Of a DNA stretch of 64,000 bases, positions 9,685-19,177 are shown one piece after another. Positions within the stretch are counted from its first letter, which is position 1. Every line of letters begins with the position of its first letter. The DNA is from CAWGGS01 sp963822095 (GTDB lineage Bacteria; Desulfobacterota; Desulfobulbia; Desulfobulbales; Desulfocapsaceae): assembly GCA_963822095.1 (NCBI GenBank), contig CAWGGS010000028.1, positions 1-64,000 of the forward strand, read 5' to 3'. The notes under the pieces were generated by a model that saw only the letters and a program-made list of their open reading frames with translations, was not told where the DNA came from and made no database searches. The translations under genes were made by a program, and so were the position numbers.

Positions 9685-9726
9685 GTCAAGTCTTTCTTTG
9701 ACTCATTTTAGCGATATGGTATATAG
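9685..9726 (+). repeat. RAYT leader interrupted by repeat copy A
   Basis: AAGTCTTTCTTTGACTC followed by GCGATATGGTATATAGG matches the leader before the RAYT fragment at 5768. Where the transposase start should follow, the ~230-bp repeat begins (GTTCATCCG), so copy A appears to have inserted into, or replaced, an earlier RAYT. Confidence 0.45.
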
Positions 9727-9893
9727 GGTTCATCCGAATGAAGCGTACTTTTGGAAAGCTGAAAGGAACAACCCTGCAGAGTGCATCGCTTCCGGGACGT
9801 GACTCTGCTGACTCATCGCCGGTACACCATGGCTGACAGACAGGCCGTCCCTGGCCTGCTGTCAGGTGCGGACGTCCTGTCAGCACCCTGTAA
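9724..9893 (+). repeat. ~230-bp structured interspersed repeat, copy A (truncated right)
   Basis: Begins GGTTCATCCGAATGAAGCG, continues TACTTTTGGAAAGCTGAAAG, then ATCGCCGGTACACCATGGC, and CTGACAGACAGGCCG with the pairing half GGCCTGCTGTCAG, then GTGCGGACGTCC. Similarity to the other copies ends near 9893. The segment holds strong stems and lies between genes. Open frames through it reflect GC content, not a gene. Confidence 0.75.
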
Positions 9894-10032
9894 CTACCGA
9901 TTTAAAACGAACCTACTTGAAGGATTAAAGAGAATCCACCCTCAACTGGCTGTTTTATTATAAGGTAACAGAACAGACCTTGGACCAATCCAGACGTTTT
10001 ATTTTTCTGTATTGTTGTTGCCGGCAAGAATT

Positions 10033-11160
10033 TTAATTTCTGTATTGCGAAAGAGCCAGGTCTTTATAGTCGGTTGACCGTCCACCTTCATCAATGAGTT
10101 TTTCTGCAACTACATATCTATCCCTTCCCTTTTGTTTTGCATCATAAAGAGCCTGGTCGACTGCTCTGAAAAGATCGTTACGATTCGAATTGGGGGTGAA
10201 CTCTCCAATTCCCATACTGACAGTGATGTTGCCTATGTCCTTGAATCGATGGTTTCTAACCGAATTAATCAATGCTTTCGCCACGGTTTCAGCATTATCC
10301 AGACGCGTATTCGGTAAGATCAGCGCAAACTCTTCACCACCCCAGCGCGACAGGTGATCCGTGCAACGCTTTCGCTCTTGAATAATCGCCGCATACTCCT
10401 TGAGCACATTGTCTCCGATATGATGACCATAGGTATCATTTACCTTTTTAAAATAGTCAAGATCACTAAGAATTAAGCTAAATGAGGAATGGGATCGCCG
10501 ACTCTCGGCAATCTCTCGATCAAGAACCTGATCGAACATTGTTCGATTCCAGATTCCTGTCAGTGGATCAGTCATCGCAGCCTGATGAACCCTGTTTAAT
10601 GCCTCTTCTTTGGTGAATTCATAATATACGATTATTCCACCACCCATGATGATTACAACCAGCACGTTGAAAAGTGACGATATGGGAGATACAAAAGGCC
10701 AATGGGTCCATCCGTAAATGATTGTGCCGACAACAACGAGGGAGAATATCCCAAAAGCAATACTTCCTTTTCGCGTACCATGCATGGGATAGGAGATCAA
10801 CGGGTAAATGATTATTAGTGCATATGACTGAAACCGCCCTTTTGTATAGATGATCAGTGCGACAGATATCAGACCGGTAATCGATGATACAACCCAGCCG
10901 GTGGAAATCAGATCCAGCCTTGTCCGAAACCGATGATATGCAAAAACACAAATAATAACCAATACCGCCTCTATGATGCTGATCAGATAGAAATGGACTA
11001 CCAGCCAGTTAAAAACGCTTGCAATCAGCAATACGACGGCGAGAGAGAGTAAGAAAAAATTCAATAGTTGCGCCCGTCTGAATTGTAATAAATTTTTTTT
11101 GAATTCAGGTGAAACCATCAAATGTTTGGCGCAATCGAAAAAAAGAGCTTTCAGATTCAT
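10033..11160 (-). CDS. membrane-bound diguanylate cyclase (GGDEF)
   Basis: Residues ~20-190 contain about six hydrophobic spans, and residues ~200-375 form a GGDEF domain with the substrate loop RWGGEEF. An intact I-site (RCTD, five residues before GGEEF) predicts product inhibition by c-di-GMP. ISDLDYFKKVNDTYGH-type metal and GTP-binding residues are present (LSDLDYFKKVNDTYGH). It should make c-di-GMP at the inner membrane in response to an unknown membrane signal. The ATG at 11160 is chosen; a TTG at 11205 in the same frame is possible, and neither has a convincing ribosome site. The flanks are repeats and gene-free DNA, so it is a single-gene unit. Confidence 0.85.
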   Translation of the reverse strand: MNLKALFFDCAKHLMVSPEFKKNLLQFRRAQLLNFFLLSLAVVLLIASVFNWLVVHFYLISIIEAVLVIICVFAYHRFRTRLDLISTGWVVSSITGLISVALIIYTKGRFQSYALIIIYPLISYPMHGTRKGSIAFGIFSLVVVGTIIYGWTHWPFVSPISSLFNVLVVIIMGGGIIVYYEFTKEEALNRVHQAAMTDPLTGIWNRTMFDQVLDREIAESRRSHSSFSLILSDLDYFKKVNDTYGHHIGDNVLKEYAAIIQERKRCTDHLSRWGGEEFALILPNTRLDNAETVAKALINSVRNHRFKDIGNITVSMGIGEFTPNSNRNDLFRAVDQALYDAKQKGRDRYVVAEKLIDEGGRSTDYKDLALSQYRN

Positions 11161-11571
11161 AATCAACCGATGCAATTTTCCAGTACCCTTTTTAGCAGCA
11201 TGCAATCAAGACTGCTCTTAGAGATTAAGCGAGTTAGGTCGTAGTTAATGGATGAAGATGGACAGCTAACCGAGGCAACTTGCTAAAGGTATACTCGTGT
11301 ATGCTTGAAGCAAAAGCGACGCGGGATAGTAAGCCATATCGATCCGCCTGACATGTGAAAAACCCATATTAGGATTTGATATTTGTGTGGCTTGTAAGGA
11401 TCTGTATGTTTAAACCATGATTCCTAACAAAAATCCACAAAGAATATTTATCTAAGTAGGTCCAGGCTAATATAATCTATTGAAATGAGAAATTATTTTT
11501 CTGAAAATCAGCTTTTCGGGTACATATAAAGCCTTTTTTAGGTGCGAAAAGGTAGATATAGGAAAATATTC
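11161..11571. other. gene-free stretch upstream of the cyclase
   Basis: AT-rich DNA without a convincing open frame; it must contain the promoter of the minus-strand cyclase. Its right end (GGTAGATATAGGAAAATATTC) is the RAYT leader of the next feature. Confidence 0.3.
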
Positions 11572-11838
11572 ATGGCCAGAGTCAGAAGGCATTACCTACC
11601 GGATACATCTGGCACATCACCCATCGTTGCGACAAAAAGGAGTTTCTGCTCAAATTTTCCAAGGATCGTCAGCGGCAGCAAAGAGTTTGTTGATAAGGTG
11701 AAGCTCAAAATGGGCATTCTGACTAAGGGAAGAGACGTAAGAAAAACAAATGCTGGTTATCAACTCAGAGAGCCTGTAAATTCCTCTATGAATCATTTTG
11801 AGGCTGAAAAAAGCGATATAGGCTGTGAAAATGGTTAG
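11572..11838 (+). pseudogene. RAYT remnant with internal deletion and frameshift
   Basis: It starts MARVRRHYLPD, and in the next frame reads IWHITHRCDKKEFLLKF, the hallmark of one Y1-transposase subgroup (the two histidines HITH belong to its conserved core). After a gap the end is SKEFVDKVKLKMGI then GYQLREPVN, which matches the C-terminal region of these proteins. The central catalytic Tyr segment is missing. It is therefore a deleted and frameshifted transposase, not a functional protein. Confidence 0.75.
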
Positions 11839-12030
11839 TTCTGGAATAGTAATATATAATAATCAGCAAGATAGCGTGACCCGACCGCGGTGAAACGGTG
11901 ATAGACCCGGTGATACTGTGATAGTGATAATTGGGAGTGAGAGCAACGAGGCGCAGGATCGTCAGCATGAATGGCATGAGAGAGCTTCGGGAGCCCTCAA
12001 CGCCTTACAACCCCAATTTTATACCTGAAA

Positions 12031-12486
12031 ATGACAGAACAAACATATTCATTTTGGCCAGATAAATCGTATGCACGAGAATTAATCAGGCCATGGAAGA
12101 TTTTCAGCTTCTGCATAAGTATGAGCTGGCTTCTTTATGGAGCACTGTTTTATGAAGTTCAAGATTGGGATGTTGGAGTAACACTTATGATGGGTGGTTT
12201 AACATATCTTTTGGCCCCTTGGAGTGTGTATATAATTTTTTATGCAATTCGTTATAGACAGAAAAATTGGTATCTTCATATCATAGCCGCTCTTGTTGCA
12301 TGGTTACTTGTAGTTGATTGGAGTTATATGTTGTACCATACAATCATGAAAAACCAGACATTTAGAGAGGATAATTTTTATGCCTCTACCCCTCTATATT
12401 TTATGGCAGGTATAATTTGGTCATACCGTGGCTCACTCAAAGATATGTTACGCAATATTAAAGAATTGGGCAATCCAATCAATTAA
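12031..12486 (+). CDS. small integral membrane protein, unknown
   Basis: A 151-residue protein with four predicted membrane spans (around residues 22-42, 50-70, 80-102 and 128-145) and a basic C-terminus. Aromatic residues are abundant (Trp, Tyr). I do not recognise a family. The DNA is AT-rich compared with neighbouring metabolic genes. No Shine-Dalgarno sequence is obvious before the ATG, and the gene is isolated between a dead transposase and a gene-free stretch. Confidence 0.5.
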   Translation: MTEQTYSFWPDKSYARELIRPWKIFSFCISMSWLLYGALFYEVQDWDVGVTLMMGGLTYLLAPWSVYIIFYAIRYRQKNWYLHIIAALVAWLLVVDWSYMLYHTIMKNQTFREDNFYASTPLYFMAGIIWSYRGSLKDMLRNIKELGNPIN

Positions 12487-12533
12487 CGCCGGCGGCAAAG
12501 CTTCCAAGAGATATGAGGTCAAGTCGTCTTGTG

Positions 12534-12870
12534 ACTCTTCTGGATAGTTCTGACCAATATTGAGGAAGAAGACAGAGCATCTCTATGGCCTTCGGATGTT
12601 AAGAAATACAATCCCCCAGAGATCGGAAAAAAGGTAAAAAAGGAACAGTTCCATTGGCTTCACCAGGACGCCGCTTCCGTACAGGAAGAGCAGCAAAAAC
12701 TTTTTTATCGCTTATTGTTTGACATTGCTCTGCCATTAGGTCCATACTTAATCAATACTTCCCGGTGTATTTTCAAATCTTATCTAGTATTCATTTTATC
12801 AGCCTGGCTCACTCTTGATGGACTTGCAATAACCTTCTGCTGCTGCAGGAGCAATAGGATAACTCATTGA
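12534..12870 (+). other. start-less open frame, possible gene remnant
   Basis: A frame open for ~110 codons without an ATG or GTG start reads EEEDRASLWPSDVKKYN, later KKEQFHWLHQDAASVQEEQ, then a hydrophobic stretch, and ends at a TGA at 12868-12870. The first half is charged and protein-like. It may be the remains of a gene cut by mobile-element activity; no family is recognised. The rest of 12487-13000 holds nothing assignable. Confidence 0.2.
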
Positions 12871-12997
12871 TGTATAAGGCCCGAGCCGTTGGTAAGATGC
12901 TTTTTTATGAATACATGAGTTCAATGGAGGGGCTTCCAAAGCCTTAAGCACATTGACACAATAGCATGTGAGACATATTGCGGCTCTTCAGTCTTCA

Positions 12998-13250
12998 GCA
13001 TACTTTTGTTGGTAAAGCCGAAAGCAACAATCCGGCTGCGGTCAACGCTTCCGGGCCCTACCCTGCGACCTTATCACCGGTACACCACGGCTGACAGACA
13101 GGCCGTCACTGGCCTGCTGTCAGTTGCGGACGTCCTGTCCGCAACCCATCGGGCCTCATGTGGAATACCGGCGGGCCTCCGTGACGCACCCGTAAGTGTT
13201 GCCCGCAGCCTCCCGGGTAATAGGAAAGCACGCAAAAGTCGGATGAACCC
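12998..13250 (+). repeat. ~230-bp structured interspersed repeat, copy B
   Basis: Carries the family blocks GCATACTTTTG, CGCTTCCGGGCCCTACC, ATCACCGGTACACCACGGC, CTGACAGACAGGCCG paired with GGCCTGCTGTCAG, and GCGGACGTCCTGTCCGC. It ends GTCGGATGAACCC, the inverse of the GGGTTCATCCG left end of other copies. It lies directly before the PAP2 gene and probably contributes its 5' leader. Confidence 0.75.
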
Positions 13251-13277
13251 ATATTACATAAAGCAAGGGGAGATCAT

Positions 13278-14135
13278 ATGAAGATGAATTTTAGGAACAG
13301 CGGTGGATGGTGCAATTTTTTATTGGGAATAATGATTGTTGGGATCATGGCAGGTTGTGCTAGCCAGAATGTCCAGAACCAGCCTTCTGCAGGAACTGAG
13401 TTCATTCCGGGTCTTATTGGCGGCTATCTACCGACGAAGGAACTCCCGAACAGCCTTTTTCTAATTCCGCCTCCTCCGGCCAAAGGTTCTGCTGCGCTCG
13501 CCCTCGACAAGGAGATCAGCCGAAGAAGTTTTGCGCTGCGCGATACCCCGCGCTGGCTGCTTGCTGCTTCAGACGCCGATTTGCATTTCCCTCACGCAGC
13601 CAGCACATTTTCCTGTGCCTTGAACACCCCGATCACGGAGGAGGATACGCCGCATTTGTACATGCTGCTCCGCCGAACCTTGACTGATTTGGGCATTTCT
13701 ACCTACGCCGCAAAGAATCATTACAACCGCACTCGTCCCTTTCTCTGGAACAAAGAACCCATCTGCACCCCGAAGGATCAGGCCTTCTTGGAAAAGGATG
13801 GTTCTTATCCATCCGGGCATACGGCAGTCGGGTGGGGTTGGGCGCTTATCCTCTCTGAAATTTCTCCGGACCAGACCGATGCAATACTCGCGCGCGGCCT
13901 GACTTTTGGAGAGAGCCGCAATGTGTGCAACGCCCATTGGCACAGTGACGTTATACAGGGCCGTACAATGGCCGCTGCCACCTTGGCTCGACTGCACGCC
14001 GTGCTTGCGTTTCGCGCTGACCTGGAAGCCGCCAGGGCCGAACTCGCTGCAGTCCGCAAAAAAGGCCTAAAGCCCAATCGAGACTGCAATGCAGAAAGTG
14101 CGGCGCTGGCCGAAAAACCTTCACTGGCCCAATGA
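13278..14135 (+). CDS. PAP2/class A acid phosphatase-like lipoprotein
   Basis: A 285-residue protein with a lipoprotein signal (hydrophobic residues 15-28, lipobox IMAGC), so it should be anchored in the envelope facing the periplasm. The phosphatase signature is complete: NRTRPF, then YPSGHTAVGWGW, then GESRNVCNAHWHSD; these are the K/R-rich, PSGH and SRxxxxxHxxxD motifs of the PAP2/nonspecific acid phosphatase family, with His as nucleophile and general acid. It probably hydrolyses phosphomonoesters or lipid phosphates. AGGGGAG lies 7 bases before the ATG. The gene sits between repeat copies B and C, which point towards each other. Confidence 0.85.
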   Translation: MKMNFRNSGGWCNFLLGIMIVGIMAGCASQNVQNQPSAGTEFIPGLIGGYLPTKELPNSLFLIPPPPAKGSAALALDKEISRRSFALRDTPRWLLAASDADLHFPHAASTFSCALNTPITEEDTPHLYMLLRRTLTDLGISTYAAKNHYNRTRPFLWNKEPICTPKDQAFLEKDGSYPSGHTAVGWGWALILSEISPDQTDAILARGLTFGESRNVCNAHWHSDVIQGRTMAAATLARLHAVLAFRADLEAARAELAAVRKKGLKPNRDCNAESAALAEKPSLAQ

Positions 14136-14234
14136 ACAGCTAGCCGAGCAATCCAGCCGCTCGCTGAGCTCCGGCTGATTTCTGCATTATAAATAGATAG
14201 GATTCTTCCGGATTGAGAGTACTTTATCTATAAC

Positions 14235-14466
14235 GCGGGGAGGCGGTGGGCGTCTCTGGAGGACGCCTCACGGAGGCCCGAAGGGAAACCACTCAAGGCC
14301 CGGAGGGGTGCGGACAAGACGTCCGCACCTGACAGTAGGCCAGGGACGGCCTGCCTGTCAGCCGTGGTGTACCGGCGATAAGGCCGCAGAGTAGCGTCCG
14401 AAAGCGAGGCACTCTGCCGGTTTTTTCCTTTCACCTTTCCAAAAGTATGCTTCATTCGGATGAACC
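14235..14466 (-). repeat. ~230-bp structured interspersed repeat, copy C
   Basis: A minus-strand copy. On the plus strand it shows GGCGTCTCTGGAGGACGCC (a 6-bp stem), GGTGCGGACAAGACGTCCGC (stem), GACAGTAGGCC pairing with GGCCTGCCTGTC, then GTGGTGTACCGGCGAT and CATTCGGATGAACC as its outer end. Copies B and C form an inverted pair around the PAP2 phosphatase gene. Confidence 0.8.
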
Positions 14467-14508
14467 ATAAATAGTGTGGCCAACAAATAAATTTAATGAG
14501 GATTTATT

Positions 14509-15510
14509 TTGAAAAACAATACGTTGCCTATCTTGTATTCGATGCTCATGATACTAGTTTGCAGTCTTGTCCAGTGGCTCCCCTGCCAGGCCATGCCCCC
14601 CTTGGATTTAAAGACTCTACCGAAAGCTCCAGACTATGCGGCACCTGAAAGCTGGCTTGTCAAACCTGCTGCCCCCACGGAACCGATTGATGTTTTTTTC
14701 GTTTATCCTACGGTCCTGTTTAATGATACTGATTGGATGATGGATACGACCAGGCCGGACATGCGTGCCGCAGCCATGGAGACGATAAAGACGATGGCCT
14801 CTGTCTTTGACGGACAGGTGAATATCTACGCCCCGATGTATCGACAGATGAATTTGGCCGGCCTTGGTTTGAGTGATTCCGACGCTGCACCCTTACAAGA
14901 GATCGTGCATAATGATATCTGGCGTGCCCTGTCCTATTACCTGAAATACGAAAACAACGGTCGCCCCTTTTTCCTCGCAGGCCATAGCCAGGGTTCCATG
15001 ATCTTGACGGATCTTCTTCTCAAGCATTGGGGCTCCACCGGCGCCGAAAAGTTGCTTGTTGCAGCCTTACTTCCCGGGTGGTCCTTGACCCCGGAGGATC
15101 TTGCTGCCAACCCCTCGGTACATATGTGTGAACGTTCAAATCAAACTGGATGTGTCATCTCTTACAATTCAATGGCTGCAGGGCGACAATCAGCTGCGCC
15201 GACCCTCAAAAAGGGCGCCCTTGCGGTCAATCCCCTCTCGTGGAGCATGGACAGCGCCTTTGTCCCCGCTAAGATGAACCTTGGCTCTGTCTTCTTTGAC
15301 AGCGCTGACAAAGCCACTACCTACCCGCATTTCACTTCAGCTCAGATTGTAGATGGTGGCCTGATTGTCCAACCCGAGAATATCGCTTTGGTTACTGTCC
15401 AAGGCGGCCATTTCCCGGAAGGGATTTACCACGCCTTTGACTATTCACTCTTTTTCGAGAACCTTAAGGCCAATATTACGGAACGCATCAATGCCTTTAC
15501 CCATAAATGA
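14509..15510 (+). CDS. DUF3089 alpha/beta-hydrolase-like secreted protein
   Basis: A 333-residue protein with an N-terminal signal sequence (hydrophobic residues 5-24, ending CQA), so probably exported. The DUF3089 family has an alpha/beta-hydrolase fold; here the nucleophile elbow is AGHSQGSMI and a late GGHFPEG may supply the histidine. VFFVYPTVLFND near residue 65 is typical of the family. The substrate is unknown. The start is TTG at 14509, with ATGAGGA eight bases upstream; no ATG is better placed. It follows repeat copy C and may have been co-acquired with the PAP2 gene. Confidence 0.75.
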   Translation: MKNNTLPILYSMLMILVCSLVQWLPCQAMPPLDLKTLPKAPDYAAPESWLVKPAAPTEPIDVFFVYPTVLFNDTDWMMDTTRPDMRAAAMETIKTMASVFDGQVNIYAPMYRQMNLAGLGLSDSDAAPLQEIVHNDIWRALSYYLKYENNGRPFFLAGHSQGSMILTDLLLKHWGSTGAEKLLVAALLPGWSLTPEDLAANPSVHMCERSNQTGCVISYNSMAAGRQSAAPTLKKGALAVNPLSWSMDSAFVPAKMNLGSVFFDSADKATTYPHFTSAQIVDGGLIVQPENIALVTVQGGHFPEGIYHAFDYSLFFENLKANITERINAFTHK

Positions 15511-15522
15511 GTAAAAACCAGG

Positions 15523-15602
15523 GTCAGGCCTCAACTACTGACGTTTAGGAAATCTACTGAACCTTATTGAAAATCGAGAAAAATCAGGTCTCAATTCCTG
15601 AT
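15523..15602. repeat. pair of REP-like small hairpins
   Basis: GTCAG-GCCTCAACTA-CTGAC at 15523-15542 and ATCAG-GTCTCAATTC-CTGAT at 15583-15602 are two copies of the same hairpin 60 bases apart. The outer pair changes together (G-C to A-T), so pairing is preserved. The rest of 15511-15904 shows no gene. Confidence 0.45.
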
Positions 15603-15904
15603 GATATGAGTTTCTTTTGATGTGATTTATGTAACGGCCAACATATTAAAGGAAAAGAATTTGTCAGATGTTGTGACCTGGATTACATGCAGTTTTCGTT
15701 AGGTCAATGTATTCAAATCAAAACTTGACCTGAAAACCGAAACTGTGTCAAAGTAAATATACTCACTCCCTGACGATCTTTTGTCACTGACCGTATTGCT
15801 CCGGAATGGTAGCGGCTTACGCGTTGGTTTGGCGGGGCTTTTTCACCGGAATATGCAATTTATATAAACGCCCAATTTTGCACAAATAACGGGGTATAGG
15901 CAAA

Positions 15905-17578
15905 ATGGAGAATCTTACTGTTTTTTGGTCAAATGGTAAATATTTCAGACCCCTTGTTATAATTTCATGCCTTTTGGTACTGTTTGGATCCACATTCATT
16001 CCGCTTCACGATATTTCTAACAACGGCGCATTTATTCTTTCAAGTATCTTTCCCATTATTGCCGGATGGTTACTGGGGTTGCGTCTCGGGTTGCTCTTCT
16101 GGTTTTTGCATTCTGGGCTTCTTATGATTCTTGCCAGGGCGGTGGGTAGTGGTATGCATGATTTCATTTCAAGCGGCATACCCCTATATGCTGTAACATT
16201 GTTAGTCACCTGTGGGACAGGGAGAATAAGTGATTTGACCAAAATCCTGCATTTTGAACTTAAAGAACGCAAACGGACTGAATTGGAATTGCATCAATAT
16301 AAAGAAACACTGGAAAAACACGTAAAACAACGTACTGAAGACCTGATGAGGAGCAATGATCAACTTAAACGGGAAATGTTACAAAATGATAAAGCCAACA
16401 AAGAAAACCTGAATCTGCAAACAAGTCTTAAGCGGGCAGAAAAAATGGAAGCAGTTGGTCAACTTGCAGGTGGTGTAGCACATGATTTCAACAACATGCT
16501 TGGCGTAATCCTCGGACATGCAGAGATGGGAATGGAAAAAGTTGACCGGGCCCATCCACTGTTTGCAAACCTGAAAGAAATCCATACAGCTGCCATTCGC
16601 TCAGCCGATATTACTCGTCAATTGCTGGCCTTTGCTCGCAAACAAACCGTCGCCCCTAAAGTGCTCGACCTGAATCAAACCATCGAAGGGATGCTAAACA
16701 TGCTGCGGCGGCTCATCGGTGAGGATATCAGTCTCGTTTGGCGGCCCGAATCCAGCTTGTGGCCTGTCAAGGTCGACCCGTCGCAGATCGACCAGATCTT
16801 GGCCAATCTCTGTGTCAACGCCAGGGATGCTATTGCAGGTGTTGGAATAATTACCGTCGAGACGGGAAATGATACTCTGGATGACGAGTATTGCCATACT
16901 CACCCAGGCTTTGTGGCCGGAGAGTATGCTCGGATGTCCGTAAGCGACAACGGCTGTGGTATCGCCGAAGAGACACTGGCTCACATTTTTGAACCGTTCT
17001 TCACCACCAAAGGTGTAGGCAAAGGAACCGGTCTCGGTCTGGCCACGGTCTATGGTGCCGTTAAGCAGAATGCGGGTTTCATCAATGCTCACAGCGGAAC
17101 GGAACAGGGAACAACCTTCACAGTCTACCTGCCCCGACATGTGGACTCGGCAGTTGATGCACCGTCAGAGCAAATGACGGTGCCAGATGTGGGTGGTCAT
17201 GAAACCATCCTGCTGGTAGAGGACGAGCGGAAGATCCTGAAAATGACCGCAACCATACTTCAGGGTCTTGGCTACTCCGTTATTTCAGCAGCCACTCCGA
17301 ATGAGGCACTTCGCCTGGTTGGTCAATTCGCGAGTGAAATTCACCTGCTCTTAACCGATGTGGTCATGCCCGAGATGAACGGCAGGGATCTGGCCAAAAA
17401 CCTGTCGGATCTCTATCCCGATCTCAAATGCCTTTTCATGTCAGGATACACCTCTGATATTATTGCTCAACAGGGCATACTGGATGAGGGGGTTCAGTTT
17501 ATCCAGAAGCCCTTTTCAAAAAATGACTTGGCAGCAAAAGTTAGAATGATACTGGAAAAGACTAAAGATTGTTCGTGA
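15905..17578 (+). CDS. hybrid sensor histidine kinase with C-terminal receiver
   Basis: A 557-residue protein. Residues ~15-110 hold three or four membrane spans; a coiled coil follows (~115-175); the phosphoacceptor box is GGVAHDFNNMLGVILGHAE; the ATPase domain has NLCVNARDAI, DNGCGIAEE and GKGTGLGLATVYG. Residues ~435-555 are a receiver with LLVEDE, the phosphoacceptor in LLLTDVVMPEMNG, and the conserved Lys in IQKPFS. It is the class of kinase that passes phosphate to its own receiver; its input and output partner are not adjacent. No output domain is encoded next to it. Confidence 0.9.
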   Translation: MENLTVFWSNGKYFRPLVIISCLLVLFGSTFIPLHDISNNGAFILSSIFPIIAGWLLGLRLGLLFWFLHSGLLMILARAVGSGMHDFISSGIPLYAVTLLVTCGTGRISDLTKILHFELKERKRTELELHQYKETLEKHVKQRTEDLMRSNDQLKREMLQNDKANKENLNLQTSLKRAEKMEAVGQLAGGVAHDFNNMLGVILGHAEMGMEKVDRAHPLFANLKEIHTAAIRSADITRQLLAFARKQTVAPKVLDLNQTIEGMLNMLRRLIGEDISLVWRPESSLWPVKVDPSQIDQILANLCVNARDAIAGVGIITVETGNDTLDDEYCHTHPGFVAGEYARMSVSDNGCGIAEETLAHIFEPFFTTKGVGKGTGLGLATVYGAVKQNAGFINAHSGTEQGTTFTVYLPRHVDSAVDAPSEQMTVPDVGGHETILLVEDERKILKMTATILQGLGYSVISAATPNEALRLVGQFASEIHLLLTDVVMPEMNGRDLAKNLSDLYPDLKCLFMSGYTSDIIAQQGILDEGVQFIQKPFSKNDLAAKVRMILEKTKDCS

Positions 17579-17750
17579 ATATTGTCTTGTGAATAGCAAT
17601 CATCCAGTATCAATTACTTTCCGGGCTGCACCCTGGAAGCTTTCGTGCAGGATAACAACCAAAGCCTTATCTCGGTGATGGGCATTTGGGTGACTACCTT
17701 GTGGAACTGGAGAATTGGAACGCCAAAACGCCGCATTCATAGGATTCAAG

Positions 17751-19109
17751 ATGAAAGACAGAATGATAGCAGATAAGACTCTTAATCACTGGATACAGGA
17801 ACACCCGCTATTGGAAAAGATTATTTTGGGTGATGAAGTTTTCTGGCATAATCCTCACTACGATACGTTCGAATCTGCTCAAAAGAGCCTATCACTTTCT
17901 GAGACGCATGTTAAAAAAGCAGAAGAACGGTTGAATCGTTTTTCCCCGTATATTTCTCGAGTTTTTCCAGAAACACAAAAAACCGGGGGGATTATTGAAT
18001 CAGCTCTTTTAAAAATTCCCGCCATGCAACAAAGCCTAGCAAAAGCATTGGGGCAGAAGATACCTGGGATGCTCTTGCTTAAGTGTGACAGCCATCTTGC
18101 CATCTCTGGATCAATCAAGGCACGAGGTGGTATTTATGAAGTGTTGAAACACGCTGAAGATCTGGCTTTTCAGCATAAACTGATCACGGCAGATGAAGAT
18201 TACACCATCTTTGACAGCGATAAATTCAGACAGTTTTTTTCTGACTATTCCATTGTTGTTGGTTCCACAGGAAACCTGGGACTGAGTATCGGAATAATGG
18301 GCACCAAACTGGGATTTCAAGTCGTTGTGCATATGTCTTCTGATGCAAAACAGTGGAAGAAAGACATACTGCGACAAAAAAAAGTCACAGTTATTGAATA
18401 TCAATCGGATTACAGCAAAGCAGTAGAGGAAGGCCGGAAACAAGCTGCTCATAATTCGAATATGCATTTTATTGATGATGAAAAGTCAATCGACCTTTTC
18501 CTGGGATATGCAGTTGCAGCGTCAAGGTTAAACAGGCAATTAATGGAATTAAATATACTTGTCGATGAAGAACACCCCCTCTTTGTTTACCTGCCGTGTG
18601 GTGTAGGCGGTGGTCCCGGAGGAATAACATTCGGATTGAAACAGCTTTTTAAAGATCACGTACATTGTTTCTTTGCGGAACCCACCTCTTCCCCCTGTAT
18701 GCTTCTGGGGTTGATGACACGACTGCACAATCGGATCAGTGTATATGATTTCGGCCTGAACAATGAGACTGATGCTGACGGTCTCGCTGTGGGAAGTCCG
18801 TCTGGTTTTGTAGGGAAAACACTCGAAAAAATGATAAGCGGCGTCTATACAGTTCAAGATGAGACACTTTATAAACAGCTTTGCATAACCGCCGATGTAC
18901 TGAAAATATCTCTTGAACCATCTGCGTTGGCGGGAATGTCAGGAGCCTGCAAATTACTCCATACCGCTGAGGGAGAACACTATATAGAAAAACATGCACT
19001 GCGTCAGTACATGTCCAACGCAACCCATATAGTCTGGGCAACGGGAGGAAGTATGGTGCCTCCGAAGGTAATGGAAGCCTATTACAAAAAAGGTGTTGAC
19101 TTAAGATAA
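17751..19109 (+). CDS. dsdA: D-serine ammonia-lyase (dehydratase)
   Basis: A PLP enzyme converting D-serine to pyruvate and ammonia. The PLP lysine lies in SGSIKARGGIYEVL, the phosphate loop is VGSTGNLGLSIGI, and a second glycine-rich loop is PCGVGGGPGG, all as in DsdA. The ATG at 17751 with AGGA six bases upstream gives 452 residues, close to the usual ~440; a TTG at 17715 would only add 12 residues. No DsdC regulator or DsdX transporter is adjacent, so it is a lone gene. Base composition is AT-rich like its neighbours. Confidence 0.92.
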   Translation: MKDRMIADKTLNHWIQEHPLLEKIILGDEVFWHNPHYDTFESAQKSLSLSETHVKKAEERLNRFSPYISRVFPETQKTGGIIESALLKIPAMQQSLAKALGQKIPGMLLLKCDSHLAISGSIKARGGIYEVLKHAEDLAFQHKLITADEDYTIFDSDKFRQFFSDYSIVVGSTGNLGLSIGIMGTKLGFQVVVHMSSDAKQWKKDILRQKKVTVIEYQSDYSKAVEEGRKQAAHNSNMHFIDDEKSIDLFLGYAVAASRLNRQLMELNILVDEEHPLFVYLPCGVGGGPGGITFGLKQLFKDHVHCFFAEPTSSPCMLLGLMTRLHNRISVYDFGLNNETDADGLAVGSPSGFVGKTLEKMISGVYTVQDETLYKQLCITADVLKISLEPSALAGMSGACKLLHTAEGEHYIEKHALRQYMSNATHIVWATGGSMVPPKVMEAYYKKGVDLR

Positions 19110-19177
19110 TTCCCATTGAAATATTGCAACATATTTTATGTCACTCCTTTGCCAATACCCGTTGTATGAGTCAGAAT

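Noticed and set aside
9781..9963. Open frames reading RRYT(M/T)ADRQAVPGLLSGADVLSAP in the repeat copies
   Set aside because: They recur only because the repeat recurs. The frames start and end in unrelated flanks, differ in length and orientation relative to genes, and follow the stem sequences.
12998..13250. Repeat copies as group II introns or attC sites
   Set aside because: They are too short for a group II intron, there is no reverse transcriptase nearby, and the attC core sites are absent.
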